In this document: positions 1 to 52,779 of the stretch, piece after piece | Position numbering within the stretch: the stretch's first letter is position 1 | Layout of the letters: every line of letters begins with the position of its first letter | Assembly (NCBI RefSeq): GCF_020085105.1 | Contig: NC_058057.1 | Span: 25,493,082 to 25,557,081 of the forward strand | DNA from: Siniperca chuatsi | Taxonomy: Eukaryota > Chordata > Actinopteri > Centrarchiformes > Sinipercidae | DNA length: 64,000 nucleotides | Direction of reading: 5' to 3' | The notes under the pieces: model-generated | Database searches by the model: none | What the model saw: the letters and a program-made list of their open reading frames with translations, nothing else | What the model was told of the DNA's origin: nothing | Position numbers and translations under genes: made by a program

Positions 1-345
1 AAAAACATCAGATAATGAAGCGTTAAAGTCTCTAAAGCTAAACACGCGTACGCGACTGAATATGACACCCATATGTGATAGTTAAACATGTGATTCCAAA
101 ACCATGAACGTTAATCTGCTGCTCTGACAACCTCCACTCTTCTGGAGTATGTTGTTACATGTGCTCTTCTCTCTTCTGTCAGTCTGGTGTTTCTATACTG
201 TTTTTTTCTGCTTAAATCAGAGAAACAAATGGAGGAACCCTGTTGTCATGAGTTGGGAGTTGAACCCAGGTTGCTGGAGCTAAATGGAAACGTGTTATGA
301 GCACTTTAAGACTTGTGTTTTGAACAGAGTCTTGCTGTAACTCAC
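1..345 (-). other. ipcef1 intron, partial
   Basis: Begins at the donor after the first PH-domain exon. The next PH segment of the family is not encoded here in any frame, so it lies outside the window. Confidence 0.7.
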
Positions 346-517
346 CATTTGGTCGGTGTACCAGTACAGAGAACTCTTCGTCAAGACAAACCAGTATCTC
401 TTCCATTTGCTACCCAGGAAGCTGCGGCCCACCTTCCTGCGGAAAAGCCAGCCCTGACAGTCCACCACCCCCAGATCTTTGACCGAAATCCGCCGCCGAC
501 TCATGGCTACAGTCGAC
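346..517 (-). CDS. ipcef1: ipcef1 first coding exon (partial gene, start of PH domain)
   Basis: Acceptor cccctctag|GTCGAC; ATG at 502-504 in good context; donor CAAATG|gtgag. It encodes 53 residues: MSRRRISVKDLG, DCQGWLFRRKVG, SKWKRYWFVLTKSSLYWYTD and QM. These match the start of IPCEF1 (interactor of cytohesin exchange factors 1), including SRRRIS-KDLG and the SLYWYSNQM-like strand. CNK1 and CNK2 PH domains are related but diverge at these points. In mammals IPCEF1 binds cytohesins and promotes ARF6 activation. The remaining exons lie beyond position 1, in the direction of transcription. Confidence 0.87.
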
Positions 518-2092
518 CTAGAGGGGGCTAGAGCAGAGCAATTCAAATGTCACAAGGTTCAGGCAGTACATCATCTGTCTGGAGCAGAGGTTTTCAAACT
601 CCCCCACACCTGAAGTGTTGAAGGGACCGGTGCATGCCAGAAGGGGAAACACATCAACACAAGGGAGGCGATTAAGGTACTTTAAAACCCTTTAACGCCT
701 GACTGCAGTGTGTCAAAACTCACACTCCTTCTTTAAGTAATAACTGAGTCAAATCTGAACACACAGACATGAAAGACAAACACAAAAGTTGCCTGAGAAT
801 CATCACACTTTTCTTCAGTATCAAAGTAATCCGGTGATAGTTGTCTGTACATCCATGCGTACACTGCTAACAGGAACAGCTAATAGCTCATTCGGAATAC
901 TTTTAATGTAAACTATGACTTTGGCTAAAGAAAAATGTGGCTCAAGTTGTAGCCCACAGCATAACTGAACCCATGGCAACATCATACTTCCTGTTTACAT
1001 CCCCCAAAAGCAACTGTAGTTCTAAAACTTAAAACATGATGATCCCCAAATACAAGTAGGACAGATCATTTTGTTTGTTTGTTTTTGGAATTATTTTAAA
1101 CCATGTGTTTTGATGTATTTATATATTCAATTTCTGCTACAGGGGATACGCTTCATTGATCAGTTGCTGTATATGACACATGGCTGATGGAAGGCATTTT
1201 ATTGTTTTAACATTTCTTTTTAAGCCCTTTTGTGTATCTGTTTACACTGGACCTGCCCTGAGTTCACTAAAAACTGCACAAAAAGTTAAGTTTGACTAAA
1301 ACACTAGTCCTCCATTGAATGCACGTGGCTTTAAATAACACTTTCTTTGCTCGTGTTGTAGGAACCTGCCATTGCTTTTTAGCCTAAAGTCTTCTTCCCT
1401 TGTATAATTTTCTCTTATATGGCATATTTATCTCGTCTTTTAACTCAGGTTCTTGTAGTCATTTCCTATGTACGTGGGTTTGCGATGTATTTTTAGCGCA
1501 CGGGCAGTTTGTGTGGTGTGTATAGCCAGCCACAATGTCCATCCTGTCCTAGAAACCTTTATCGTCATGTCAGTTAACATCATTATTAGACAGCATTTCG
1601 ATCAAAAGTCAGGTCAGATATGTCAACAGTCTTTTACCCCTGGGCCTGTAGGGGTCATGTGTCATCATGCTCACGTTAGTTGACCGACAGAACTAACAGT
1701 AAGTAACAGTTACTGGTAACTGTTGAATTCTTCCATAAGACAGGAGTGAACTGAGCTGAGAGGTTTGAGCAGTGGCTCGGTCGGCCATGTTGCTTTAGTT
1801 TGAAAAAAAGAATGAAGAGTCTTCAAGTCCAGCTGAAATCACATTTAGTTACCCGCTTTTACTGTCTAAAATAATGTTTTTTAAAAGCATATTGTTAATA
1901 GTTTTTTATTATTAAAAAGGGTGTTTGGGGAAATATCTGAAATGCTCCTTTTTTGTCTCAGAGGCTGGAGGGGCGTGTCCCTGTCTGTGTTTGATTGACA
2001 GCAGCTGGCCGCTGTTAGGACACGTTTAATTAACTTCCCGTTCACTTCCACTGTATGCGAGCGAAGGGGCAACGCAAGCTCGCATCTTCAAG

Positions 2093-2139
<47 letters not shown>

Positions 2140-2484
2140 TATCCAGCACGACCGGATACGGATTTCGCCTCAGCAGGAAGGTCACTCCCCCGGCATTCGC
2201 GCATGTGTGACTTTAGATCAGCTGTGTTGTGTTTCAAGTGCCTCATAAATAAGCTGAGTAATTGTAAATGATTCTCTAAAATCCAGTCTTATATAACTCA
2301 CCCCTTCCTCCTCTCTAGTGCTATCTGACCGTGTTTTTAAAATACATTTCTGCATAAACCTCAGTAAAAATGGAGGGGGCAGAACAGGCCCCACTGTCTA
2401 CACTGTACTACCTATATTAAAGTGACATTTGAGATTCGCTCTTAGAGAATCAGCACCACAGAAAGCCTTAAAAAGAGGTCTTAC
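518..2484 (-). other. Probable ipcef1 5' intron
   Basis: Holds a TG microsatellite at 2095-2136. I see no coding exon, and no recognisable equivalent of the longer mammalian IPCEF1 N-terminus upstream of MSRRR. Confidence 0.45.
2095..2136. repeat. (GT)n microsatellite
   Basis: Uninterrupted GT, 42 bp. Confidence 0.98.
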
Positions 2485-2553
2485 CCGCAGCAGCGCGGAC
2501 GTCCAGCAGTGTGGTGTCCCTGCAGCAGACTGACACTCAGCAGAGGAGGAACT
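2485..2553 (-). other. ipcef1: Probable non-coding first exon of ipcef1
   Basis: On the minus strand a TATAAAT (plus 2580-2586) is followed about 30 nt later by a short exon-like stretch ending CTGCGG|gtaagacc, a near-ideal donor at 2484. The next acceptor on this strand with coding content is the ipcef1 exon at 517, about 2 kb on. The upstream limit is inferred from TATA spacing. Transcript data could show a different start. Confidence 0.5.
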
Positions 2554-2579
2554 GAAGTTTGTCACCGCTGTGTGCGAGA

Positions 2580-2586
2580 ATTTATA
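2580..2586 (-). promoter_or_regulatory. Candidate TATA box for ipcef1
   Basis: Reads TATAAAT on the minus strand, correctly spaced from the putative exon that ends at the strong donor at 2484-2485. Confidence 0.45.
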
Positions 2587-4605
2587 CATCGACCCACAAG
2601 CAGACCACAAAGTCAATGTCACACGTACACATACATGCGCCATCCTTCCTGTTTCATATGATCTTCATGGTCGTTATCACGCTGTTCTGTTTCTCGGAGA
2701 CTCGCTGCTCAGAAACGTCACCTTTGCAGAAGTTGCTGGGGGGGTTTGTTGTTGCTGGTGGTGCGGAGACGTTTAGTTTCAGCGTGTTTGATCCTGATCT
2801 CACACAAGCTGCCTCTAAACGCTCTGCAGCAAACAACAGCTTCACACATCTGTCTTTTAATGACATTATGGCTGGTAAGTTAAGATTTCTCTTTGCAAAA
2901 AAAATAAATAAATAAATTACTGTCATGTGCCATGCAGTAAAAGGTGCTCTTGCATGTAGCGTTGATTGCTCTCAACTTTGGAGTCACAGCAAGAAGTAAT
3001 CACTTGGGTTTTAGCTCATGGCTTCATTTTTGCACCAGAGTTCATTTAAAATCTGTAAAGTTTGTTCTGCAAACTGACAAACAGGAACTGAAAACAACCC
3101 CCATGTACTCTGAGTTATGATTAAGGAGTTAATAATTACTAATTAAGTTTAAATTTCACTGCAGGTCTAAAGGAGAATAATTCTTTTACTTGCAGTAATG
3201 GGCATTGTCCACTAGATGACGCCAAATGCTTCATACTTGAACTCGGTTCATTTAAAGGTCCACACCAGCTACTTTAAAGTCTTCATCTGTGGCAACCTTT
3301 TTGCTTGTGATCCATTACAGCTGAGCAATGTGCAATCACAACCTTTCATCACAGGTTGAGCTTTGAGTAGTTCAACCAATGAGTGAATGTCCTTCCTCAA
3401 ATTGTTTCACTTTAAAAGCTTTAAGAGTCCCGAAGAGATAAAATGTTCTAGTATTTTTCTTTTTTCTTTACTTTTTTAAAGAAAAAGCCACTAATTAAAA
3501 AAAATATTTTCAATTTTTTTTTTTATTCCCTAGTAATTCAATTAATCAGTTGGAAAAATTGGCCGTTTGAACTCCAGTTTACCAACTCATCAAGAGTAGC
3601 AAGAAAACACTACTGACTCACTGTACGTGAACATTTTTAGTGTGATTCACTGACAGTTTGAATGTATTTGATTGTATTTTATACTGAACTTTACAGCCAA
3701 ATAAATACAGTTTCTGCTCTTTTGTTAGATGATGATGAAACTGTCGAGGTTTGTTTCATTAGTATGAATGAGTTGGAAAACTGAAGTGTACTTAAAACAC
3801 TTTGTCCCAGACTCTTGTCTCATCTGAACTGAGGCTGTAAGGAATAAAGGTTGTTGCTGTATGTTGATACAGATTGTAAAGCCCCCCTGAGACTAGATTT
3901 CTAAATACAACTGAGTTGACTTCTTTGAGGGATTTATATGAACCCAAACAAAGTGAAGCCAGACTCGTTTCATGTTACAGCAGAGCCTAAAAATCTGATC
4001 AAAACATGAATTATGACGCTACAAGTGTAACTAACTTTGTCGGAGCTCTGAATTCAAAAAGTAAAAGCATATTTTGGGTATGGTAATCAGAAAAAGTGCA
4101 TTAAGGGGAAAAGTGTGTGACACTGAAATAAAACATCTGTCTGCAATGTGAACAAGATTAATTTACAGAAAGAAAACTTTGTTGGAATGAAATGCTTCTG
4201 TGCCTTACAGGTTAATCATTCAACCAGCTGTCTTTCTGTAAATACTATTTCTCTAGTGGCTTTTATAGATTAGCTTTTATTGGAATTAATTTTATGTTTT
4301 AGAGATACATTTTTTAAAAACTTCATTATGTCTTATCAGCATTATTGTATTTTATGAAAAGTTGAAATCTTTCAAAATAAATTGCACTTTATTTTTTATA
4401 TTTTTCACAAGTTACAAAGCATCACAGAGGCGTCATACTGCAGAGCTGTGGGATAATTCAGATTTACATATGAAGAACCAGTTAGACAAAGTGACTCTTA
4501 CAAAACACTTAATAGGACAAAATAGATTCAAATTATGATACATGTAGTTTGGCTCAATGATACAAACAGGATCATCCAACAATAAACCAGTCATGAATTT
4601 TCATT

Positions 4606-4964
4606 TTAAACTAGACTATGTAACTTTTGCTCAACAGTGGCGACTGTGGCCACAGGTGGTAATTACAGCATGATGGCACGTTGGATTTTCCTACATTTCC
4701 CATGACTCTTCAGCCATCATTAGGTGATCCGACAGAGTGAGTGGAATGGGATCATAAGCAGAAAACCGATGCAGTAATGTCATTAAACTGCAATATCCAT
4801 CTAAAGTTTTCTAACAGTTTGAAGCTACTGGTCATACCAGACCAAGTAAGGCTTAAGCAGAGTGTAATGAGTTAAGGTGTTTTACTGATTATAAATTCAA
4901 CTTTTAATTTGTAAAATTAAGAATTTTTTATTTCCTCTTTAAAAAGTTACATAGTCTCACTTTA
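4606..4964. mobile_element. MITE-like element with actatgtaacttt ends
   Basis: The left end ttaaactagactatgtaact and the right end aagttacatagtctcacttt are inverted copies, about 360 bp apart. No coding content; class uncertain. Confidence 0.65.
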
Positions 4965-6683
4965 AATAGAAATGTGATGTTCAGTAACCAAACCTCTAAA
5001 CTCTTCAAATGTTAAAGAAATGTTATCCAGCAAAGAACATACAAGGTTGCCTCTGTGATATTTACAGTTTCCATTACACTCTGATAATCTTTTGTAGAAG
5101 CTTTCGTAGCTCTTGCATAATGTTTTGTTAGCATAAAGGCACAAAACACGAACGATCTTTGAGGAAACGTAAGGAGCTTCTCAGATTAAAAACATCAGAG
5201 GATCCAAGATGCTTCCCTGAGGAACTCCTTCAGAATGTTTTTTTTAATAATGGTACATGAAAAAAACCTCAAACACACAGGAGTTCTTTAAAGAACCTTT
5301 AGAAGAATCACTGAAGGTTTTTTTAGACCGCAGTAAGCCACACCTGAAATACTTGAGATCAGTTAGTTTTAACTGAATGTTTAAGCAGCTTCCAGCAGAC
5401 CTGCGTCAAAGTATCTGCAGACAACTCTGCCAGGTGACGGCAGCAACAGTTTTCAGAATAAACTCAAGTGTAGGTTTGTGATTTAGAAGGTAAAATCTTT
5501 AAATGGACAACATGGCATTTTGGAATTAAACACTAAAATTTCACTCTTAAACCAAAATACAAGCACAATTCAAAAACATTTTCTCTTTGCGAAGCTTCAC
5601 CAGCTGCTGTGAGGGTTCATGTTTTCTTCAGTTTGAGTCAAAACAACTTTAACACAAATTTGAAAGTTTCTACATTATGAATTGTTATAGGAAGACATAA
5701 TTTTGTTTTTATTTACAATAACTTTAAGACAGCTTTCTTAAAATGTATGTAAGTCATAAAAAACCCTATTGGTAAACTTTGTGTTGATTAACATTGTATT
5801 AATGATTTTATTTGCCATGCTCCCTGTGACTGTTTTTTTAAACTATTAATTAATTATTTCTCCTAAAAACAAGTTTATATTGTTATGACTGTTGTAACAA
5901 GACTTTTGTGAAGCTTCAGAAATATTTAGTAACAATATTGAGCTCTTGTATTTCTGCACACTCTTTCTTTCGAAATTTGGTCTGAAGTTATAAAATACAA
6001 TCTATGAAACATATTTACAAACAGTAAAAGTCTAGATACGAGAGGCACTAACGGCTCCTGAGATTAAGAGGAAAAGACAAGATGCATCAGCAGCTCTGAT
6101 GTTTAGAAATGCTTCACCATTTTTAAACTACAAATACACTGAGGTTTGATTATTTGCTCTTTGAATCCAAACCTTGATGTCAAGGCCTTGAATCTCTAAA
6201 AAAATGGGACTGTTTTACTGATTCTAATTCTGCTTATTGAATCTTTCCATATAACTTGAGCAATAAATAGAAACCAAAATCTGTTGAAAACAAAAACTTT
6301 TGAGGTATTTTGCGATTTTTTGGAGGGGTTAAAAGGCCCAAAACAATAAAGTGTAACTATTTTATGTTTCTATGCACAATTTGAATGTTTATTTATGTTT
6401 TCCACTAGTTTTTCCTTGAGTTTTATGTCCTGTATGGTGACTCAGCAGGTCCAAACTTTGTTTGTTTTCAGCATTCTCAACATTGAAAAGTGTGTTCGTT
6501 AACTGATTCCCAGATTTCATATATTAGAAAGTGGTTCAAATTCAGAACTGGTATAGATATTTCCATACTTCTTCGATGCCACTGTCTACATACTTTTTAT
6601 CAGCTGTATTTAAAAAAAAAAGTCAATACAAATTGTTAAGGTTTCAGCAGCTAAATTCACTTCCTATTAAGTGTCTTTAAGGC

Positions 6684-7031
6684 TTAAAGGTCCAGTGTGT
6701 AACATTTAGGAGGAGCTATTGGCAGAAATGGAGTATAATATTCATAAGTATGTTTTCATTAGTGTAGAATCGCCTGAAAATAAGAATCGTTGTGTTTTCG
6801 TTTCGTTCTTAGAATAAGCCGTTTTTATCTACAGAGGGAGCGGGTCCCCTTCCACAGAGGCCGCCATGTTGCACAGCCATGTTCCTACAGTAGCCCAGAA
6901 TGGACAAACCGAACACTGGCTCTACATAGGACCGTTCACGTTCACGGAGGGTGATGCAAGTTGTATTCAAATGGTTGCAAATTACAATTTCACCACTAGA
7001 TGCCAATAAATCCTACACACTGCTCCTTTAA
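6684..7031 (-). mobile_element. MITE with TTAAAGGTCCAGTGTGTAA ends, copy 1
   Basis: Ends are TTAAAGGTCCAGTGTGTAAC and, inverted, TTAAAGGAGCAGTGTGTAGG. The interior (ctctgtagataaaaacggct in reverse) is shared with 57770-58150. The apparent open frame here is repeat, not gene. Confidence 0.78.
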
Positions 7032-7340
7032 AGAGAGGTATGTTTCAGATTGTGTGTTTGTCTTGATAAGAGTCTCGATGTATCACACTGAGGCATAGTG
7101 GTTGGTCAAACTCCAGGCTTCCAAACGTCTTTTCAAAATACTGTGAGAGACGTCCCAGATGCTACGTCCATGTTTTCATTCAATCTGTTGATGGACCAGG
7201 TGAACTGCAGCAACCAGAGTCAAACTGCGGAAAACATTCGGATCCACCAAACTGTCTGTCATGTCCTGAACTGGTGCACAAACTGGAGTCAGCCACTCAA
7301 TCTAATGCTTATCAGTTTAACCTTCAAATGCCCACAATGA

Positions 7341-7455
7341 CAATGCTAACATGCTGATTTTAGCAGGCATAATGTTTACCATGTTCACCATCTTAGTTTA
7401 GCATGTTATGTTAACATTTGCTAATTAGCGCTAAACACAAGGTAGCCTACAGCTG
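7341..7455 (-). repeat. Dispersed 'gctaattagcaaatgtta' repeat, copy 1
   Basis: In reverse it reads gcgctaattagcaaatgtta and catggtaaacattatgcctg, matching 62480-62590. Confidence 0.6.
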
Positions 7456-7502
7456 AGGGAGGCTGGTGAGAATGATTAATTTTAATTGATTCATAAATGA
7501 AT

Positions 7503-8378
7503 TTTAATTAATTAATAAGATAGCATAGCTAGTTTTTTTATTTGTAGTTAATCAGATCAGCATAGAATTGTGACTTTTTTCAGTTGTTTTTTAAAAACAT
7601 TTGTACTGTTGTATTAAAAAAATTAAAGAGAAATGTAAAAACAGCAGGCTGAACAGCAGAGTTTCGCTGCCTTCTCTGGTTCAAAGTTTCAAGTCTGTTT
7701 CACCTCTTAACCAGCCTGTAACCTCACCGAACAGTGATGTCACGGGGTACTGGAGTACACCTGTACATCACTGATACATGGTGAGAAGTTAAACCACTCG
7801 AGGTCAGAAAAAAAACAAGATTTTCAAGGGATGTTTTTTTCAAGTTTCTCTTTAAAAGTAGAAAATCTGAGTAAACAGGTGCCAGAGTGGGCGAGATGGG
7901 GAGCCCCTCCGGCCAGTCAGACCCAGGGGATTTAATTGAATAACATTATACACATTTTCTATGACTGACGGAAATTAAAGTGATTAGCATCAACATAGAC
8001 TCTAGTACAAAAGTTCATGGCGATAACTGACAAATCCTGAAGAATAACTTTGACAAAACTGTCCTGGTCTATGTAGAAAAAAGTGACTCAGCAGAACACT
8101 GTGATGTTGATGTTTCCTCCTGCTCTGGCGTTGACTTTTTAGACCTCCTCCACCATAACACCTTTGATTCATTCCAGAAGTTGGTTTTCCATGAACTGTT
8201 GTATTTCACTTTTTAAATGATTTGCTGAACTGAGTTCACAGCCGCTGAAGGCCTCGAACTTAAAAACCTTTTTCCTGTAGACTTCCAGAGGTTCAGGCCG
8301 AGAATACACAACCTCCTGTAGGAGCCAGATGAGAAGAATACGTCTTATATAATAAAATTTTAACTAGTTCAGACTCCG
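7503..8378 (-). other. cnksr3: cnksr3 3' UTR, end not resolved
   Basis: Minus-strand sequence after the stop has no further coding signal. Possible polyadenylation hexamers are ATTAAA (plus-strand TTTAAT at 7931-7936) and AATAAA (plus-strand TTTATT at 7537-7542). I cannot tell from sequence alone which, if either, is used. Confidence 0.35.
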
Positions 8379-48007
<39,629 letters not shown>

Positions 48008-48229
48008 TTCTCCAGAGGGTTTTAATTTATCTCTCGCTTCTCCAAACTACCGAATTGAACCGTTAATTAGATATAATTAGCTCATACTGACGCACGGAGG
48101 AGTTCCGTTTCAGCGCAGAGACAGACGCGGCACCAACGGCCCAACGGTCCGCCGCTCGCTCGCTCGCTCACTCACTCACTCACTGACTGACCGAGCTCGT
48201 GGAGAAGTTTACAAGAAAAGCAGACCGCG
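48008..48229 (-). promoter_or_regulatory. cnksr3: cnksr3 5' UTR and core promoter region
   Basis: The sequence upstream of the ATG is CpG-rich compared with its surroundings and holds a CTCG/CTCA simple repeat at 48154-48190. No TATA box stands out, which fits a CpG-type promoter. The start site itself cannot be fixed by eye. Confidence 0.55.
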
Positions 48230-48355
48230 AGAGCCTACAGAATGCGTTAACCACGCCCCCCTCTATCCCTTCTCCTCCAATCCCATAACAGTAAGAGCTG
48301 ACAGAATGCGTTAACCACGCCCCTCTCTCCATTCTCCTCCAATCCCATAGGAGTA
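48230..48355. repeat. 64-bp tandem duplication upstream of cnksr3
   Basis: Unit 1 (48230-48293) and unit 2 (48294-48355) share acagaatgcgttaaccacgc and ctcctccaatcccata. Each copy holds one CCACGCCC, a KLF/Sp-type GT box read in reverse (48251 and 48315), and one CCAAT. Two regulatory-looking modules therefore sit about 220-350 bp before the cnksr3 ATG. Confidence 0.85.
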
Positions 48356-48454
48356 TGTTGACGATGCTTTCAGGTGCTGTGGGAACAACGGAACATTAGA
48401 ACTTGATGAGGTTTAAAACTGTTTAATACAGCACATGGTTTAAAAGCGATCAGA

Positions 48455-48860
48455 GTCAGCTTTATTGGCCGAGTATGTGTACACAGGAACTTGACTCCGG
48501 CTTTAAGTTGCTCTCAGTGTTACACACAGAACAATTTACAGGAAGATAGAAATAGACATACAGCTAAAAACAAGGACAACAAAGCTGAAGAAAGATAAAA
48601 CTAAACATAGAACTATTATGTACATACAAGAAGGTGAAAAATAGGTGTCTATACAAATACATATAAAAAGCAACAATAACCAACAACATACAGTGTCTAT
48701 ATACAAGTCAAGTGTTCTGTAGAATAGTGCAAAGGAATAAATATTGAATGGATAAAGTACTAGATTACTTTGTAAACATGAAGTGTGTGGTTATGTACAG
48801 TATATGCATGTATACATGTCTATATAAAGTATATACAGTGTGCAGGATTTACAGATGGGT
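48455..48860. repeat. Dispersed repeat, retroelement-like
   Basis: Starts gtcagctttattggccgagt followed by caggaacttgactccgg, a motif I recall as interspersed in fish. Class not determined. Confidence 0.4.
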
Positions 48861-50635
48861 GATACGTACACGATGTTGATGATTTTAACTTGTGTGATTG
48901 CTCTCATGTACATTATTTTTGGTCTGATATTACTGCTTTTATAATTGATCATATCCTTCCCGAATTTATTTCATGTTTTGATCATGTGTTGTTTAATTTC
49001 CATGTCTATGCCATGAATAAGTATAAGCACTGCTGTATTATTAACCTGATAATTCACTTTTTTCATTCATAAGAGTAAATGTATCAAATTCAGAAATAAA
49101 CTCAATAATATATGCAAACAATTCTTCTTGAACTTACAAATGTATGTTACCTTCAACGTGTCTTTTATGTAATTTATTTATTTTTTACTGTACTAGAAAG
49201 AGAAATATATGATGCATGAGAAAACACCTTATAAGCCAACTTCACAAGCAAGAGTTCTTCAGGCTTTGAGCTAAAATACAAGTTGTAATACAAAGATTTG
49301 GTTCCTCCTTAAACCATTTCTTTTTATGAATATGAAATCTTAAACTACACACAAAAATACACATTTTTATCATTATTTTTAAATCTCCACGTTGTAAATC
49401 ATGTAATCCCATCAGGTTTCCCATTTCATTTATCAACCAAGTAAACTTATTTAACCTAAATATTACATCATTTATTCTAAATATTGAAAAATGGAAACTA
49501 AAACCTATTTATACAAAAACAAATGCAAACAGTTTTTCACAAAGTGTAAATGTATAGACCATGTGGACTCGACCAGGGTGATTCTTTTTACATTAAAGCA
49601 GGTGAAATGAAAACTGTAACACTGATTAAAAAATTAGGGTCTTCAATTTTCATACAATATGATGTGAGAGTTTACAGTTTTCATAGGATATAAACAACCC
49701 AAATGTAGAATCTTGCAACATAATATACAGAAAAATTTTAAATTTCTTTTGGACTTTTGAATGAAATTAGCAACAGGCTAAATATCAGCACTATGGTAAC
49801 ATAAAATGCATGCAAAGATAGATGAATTAATGCACGTAAAGTGTTTATCCAGCCCGGCCTCCTCTTGACCGCCGTATGAAACAAAGTCTTCAAATGAGAG
49901 ATTCTCACATTAAAAAAGCAATTCCTTCAGCCTCTAATCAGATCTTTCATCTGCTGAGCTCCACAGCAGCCCTGTCATGTGTGCTGGGTGTTGGCTCTTT
50001 AAGCTTTTTTAGGGTCTGCAGACGTTTCCCATGGGAAGAGCACGTCAGGCTCTGCTCGCAGGGGCAGAGCTCTGAACTGTGCTGGCTGAGAGGAACATCA
50101 ACTGGGAGTGAAAACACAGAGATTGCATTATTCATTGTACTCCACAATCTGAACATACAACACAATGTTTGTCCTAAAAGTGTATCTAGAGGAAATGTCA
50201 TGGGGTCAGAAAAGTACAGTAGCAAAATCTTTCATCCAACCTGCGATATTTAACTTTACATTAACTACCGAACACTGAAATAAAACTGAAAAATTGCCAT
50301 TATCGTACTAATTACACATTGGCTTTCGGTGAAAACCACAAATCTTTTGACATCTTTTCAGACATTCCCTCATTACTTAGACTCTAAGTAATGTGGCTCC
50401 CAACTTGTGACCTTTGAAAACAAAGCCGTGTTAAAATTATGTCGTAATTCACAAGGAAAAAAAAAAGCATAAAGAGAAAATCAGGGGAAAAAATAATCAT
50501 TTGGTGCAGCAGCAATATGATTTTTCTGCTTTCCTAAATTAATTATAAATATTGTGGGGGTCCTGACCCATAGGTTGGGAACTACTACTACTACTATTAC
50601 TACTCTTTATCATTTTTTGTTAATATTTTCAAAAA

Positions 50636-50750
50636 GTCAAGTCAATTTTATTTATATAGCCCAATATCACAAATCTGCCTCAAGGGCTTTACAATCTGTA
50701 CAGCAGATGACACCCTCTGTCTGTAGACCCTCGATTCAGGTAAGGAAAAC
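50636..50750 (+). repeat. Dispersed repeat (tttatttatatagcccaatatc family)
   Basis: agtcaattttatttatatag, aatatcacaaatctgcctca and tttacaatctgtacagcaga are the hallmarks of a common teleost interspersed repeat. Confidence 0.6.
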
Positions 50751-52779
50751 CCCCACCCCCCCAAAATAAAACCTTTACATAAAATACTTTCAAAGGCTGC
50801 AATATAAAATTGTAGCATCATGCATCTGCATGTTCACATTGAACTTTCACAAGCAGTGTTTGTGAAAAACTGCTATGTCTGACAGCACCTGAATGCAGCA
50901 TTCTGAAGAGCTGGTGTGGGCGGGGCTTCCTGCTCTGATTCTTGTTGGTAAAGTTCATGAAGGGTCCAGAGTGGTGAGGGCTCCTTTTACCTATATTTAA
51001 TGTGGGAGATGGAGATGAAAGGTGTGTGAGAATGGTTTAAAAAAAAAAAGAAAAAAGAAAAGAAAAGGAAATTCAGTTGTACAAAGTGAAAGTTTTGGAC
51101 TTTCAGTTTAATGAATATGTATCTGTCTCTAATCTAATGAAGATGAAGGAAAACAGCTGTGTTAATGGGCAGTAGTGTTGATGCAACTATGAAAAAAAGT
51201 GTAAAAATCAACAGTGTTTTATAAGCTCACAGTCACACCCATCACAGCTAATTCCCTTTTTGTCTGTTCCCGAGCCAAAAACATTCTACAAAACGTTAAC
51301 ATTTATTAAAAGTTTGGTATGTTTGTTCTGAGAAACTCTATTAGCTTCCTTAATATCTTCGCACCAAAGGACCAGAGCCTCTGAGGATGACTACCTCCAG
51401 TCGTCCTTCTCTGTTCTTGTTAGCTGTAACACACCAACTTGAAGGACTTGAAGATCCAGCTGCAAAAATTTCCAACATCATCATTACTGAATGCCTGCAG
51501 TCACATTGCTGTGGGACTTTTGTTTTAAACCAGTTAAATGATTTCTTGATTTAAAGAAATCCTAAACTTGGATGGATCCACTACAGCTGACTTGTAGAGA
51601 AACATCGCCCTCCATTGACACAAATCAGTAAAAGCAGGCCCAGTACACATGTCCCATAGAAGGATAAATAAACACATTTATATATTTATTTAAATAAATG
51701 TTTGACTGCTTTCTTTCTAATAATATAATTAAAATGTCAAGGACCCAGGAACTTGAAATGAATTAATATCAAAACCCTCTGTTTCTTCTCTTAAAAGATT
51801 TCTTAAGAGGCTCATGGTCTGTTTTTTATTATATTTTTATTATTTAATTTAAGCAGATTCAGCCATGTTACCAACAACTATTATACTACAGGCAGAAGAG
51901 TGAGGAAACGGAGAAGTTATTATTATTATGGCAGCAAATTAAGATAAACACTCAGGGGTTATATTTAATCAAGTATGGATATACTGAATTGTTTTTCTTC
52001 ACATTAATAACACATTACACTTAGGGCATAAAATCCCTTAATTAGAGCCTCCGTGAACAAAAGACCTTTTACTTTTACTTAATGTTATTATTGTTATTGT
52101 CATTAATGCCTTGATTTGAGGAAGGAAATAAGAACAATTGGTTTGTTGTGTCTCCGGCTGTTCTCACTTTTATTAGTTAATTAGTTTAACCTCCCTCTAT
52201 CAATCTCTCCTTCCCTCATATGACATTTGACCTTCAGTTTTCATTGTGCTCCTGTATGTGAGATCTTCTCGTCCTCGCTCTGAAAACACCAACAGCCAAT
52301 CTCTATAAGCGATTCCTGCTAGAGGAGGGCTGAACCGTGGTAACCGAGCCATATTTACCCTGAGCCGGCTGCAGCGCCGCTCTGGACAATAGCTGCAGAT
52401 AAAGGTGCCCGAGACTGGAACAATATATATTATTATTATTATTATTGTACACACAGCAGCTCAGGAAAAGGACTGGTGGAGTTACTGCAGTGTTAGGGAG
52501 CTGGAGAGCCTGAAAACACTTTGATCTTCTGAAAATAAAAACTCAAATTTGATTTTTGCTTTGTTTTTTGTACAGTTATACAACTGCACTCTCCATAAAA
52601 TGTTAATAGTAAGCCAGGTTCATTTATTTAATTTTATTTAAGGAATTTAAAACGGTCTGTGTGTCTTTGGTTGTGTTACTTTTCAGTACACCACATTTTG
52701 GTGGTAGTTATTTTGCAGTATAATCAAGTACTATAATTAAGTTAAAGTTGTTAATTTACGTTTTGCCATAGCCTTAATT

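Larger units (their letters stand above)
2587..8378. other. Region between ipcef1 promoter and cnksr3 stop
   Basis: AT-rich sequence with no supported gene. It holds MITE-like elements at 4606-4964 and 6684-7031, a dispersed repeat at 7341-7455 and, at its right end, the cnksr3 3' UTR. Confidence 0.6.

Noticed and set aside
1881..2072. Minus-strand PLRQK-containing frame, considered as the mammalian-type upstream IPCEF1 segment
   Set aside because: Only five residues agree and there is no matching splice site or phase.
2559..2915. 118-residue plus-strand frame near the ipcef1 promoter
   Set aside because: No family resemblance, no splice context, and it overlaps the opposite-strand TATA/donor structure.
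6809..7006. Frame giving YCRNMAVQHGGLCGRGP, also seen near 57.9 kb
   Set aside because: Lies wholly inside a MITE present in two inverted copies.
49876..50253. 125-residue plus-strand frame in the intergenic region
   Set aside because: No recognisable family, no splice or promoter context; likely a chance frame.
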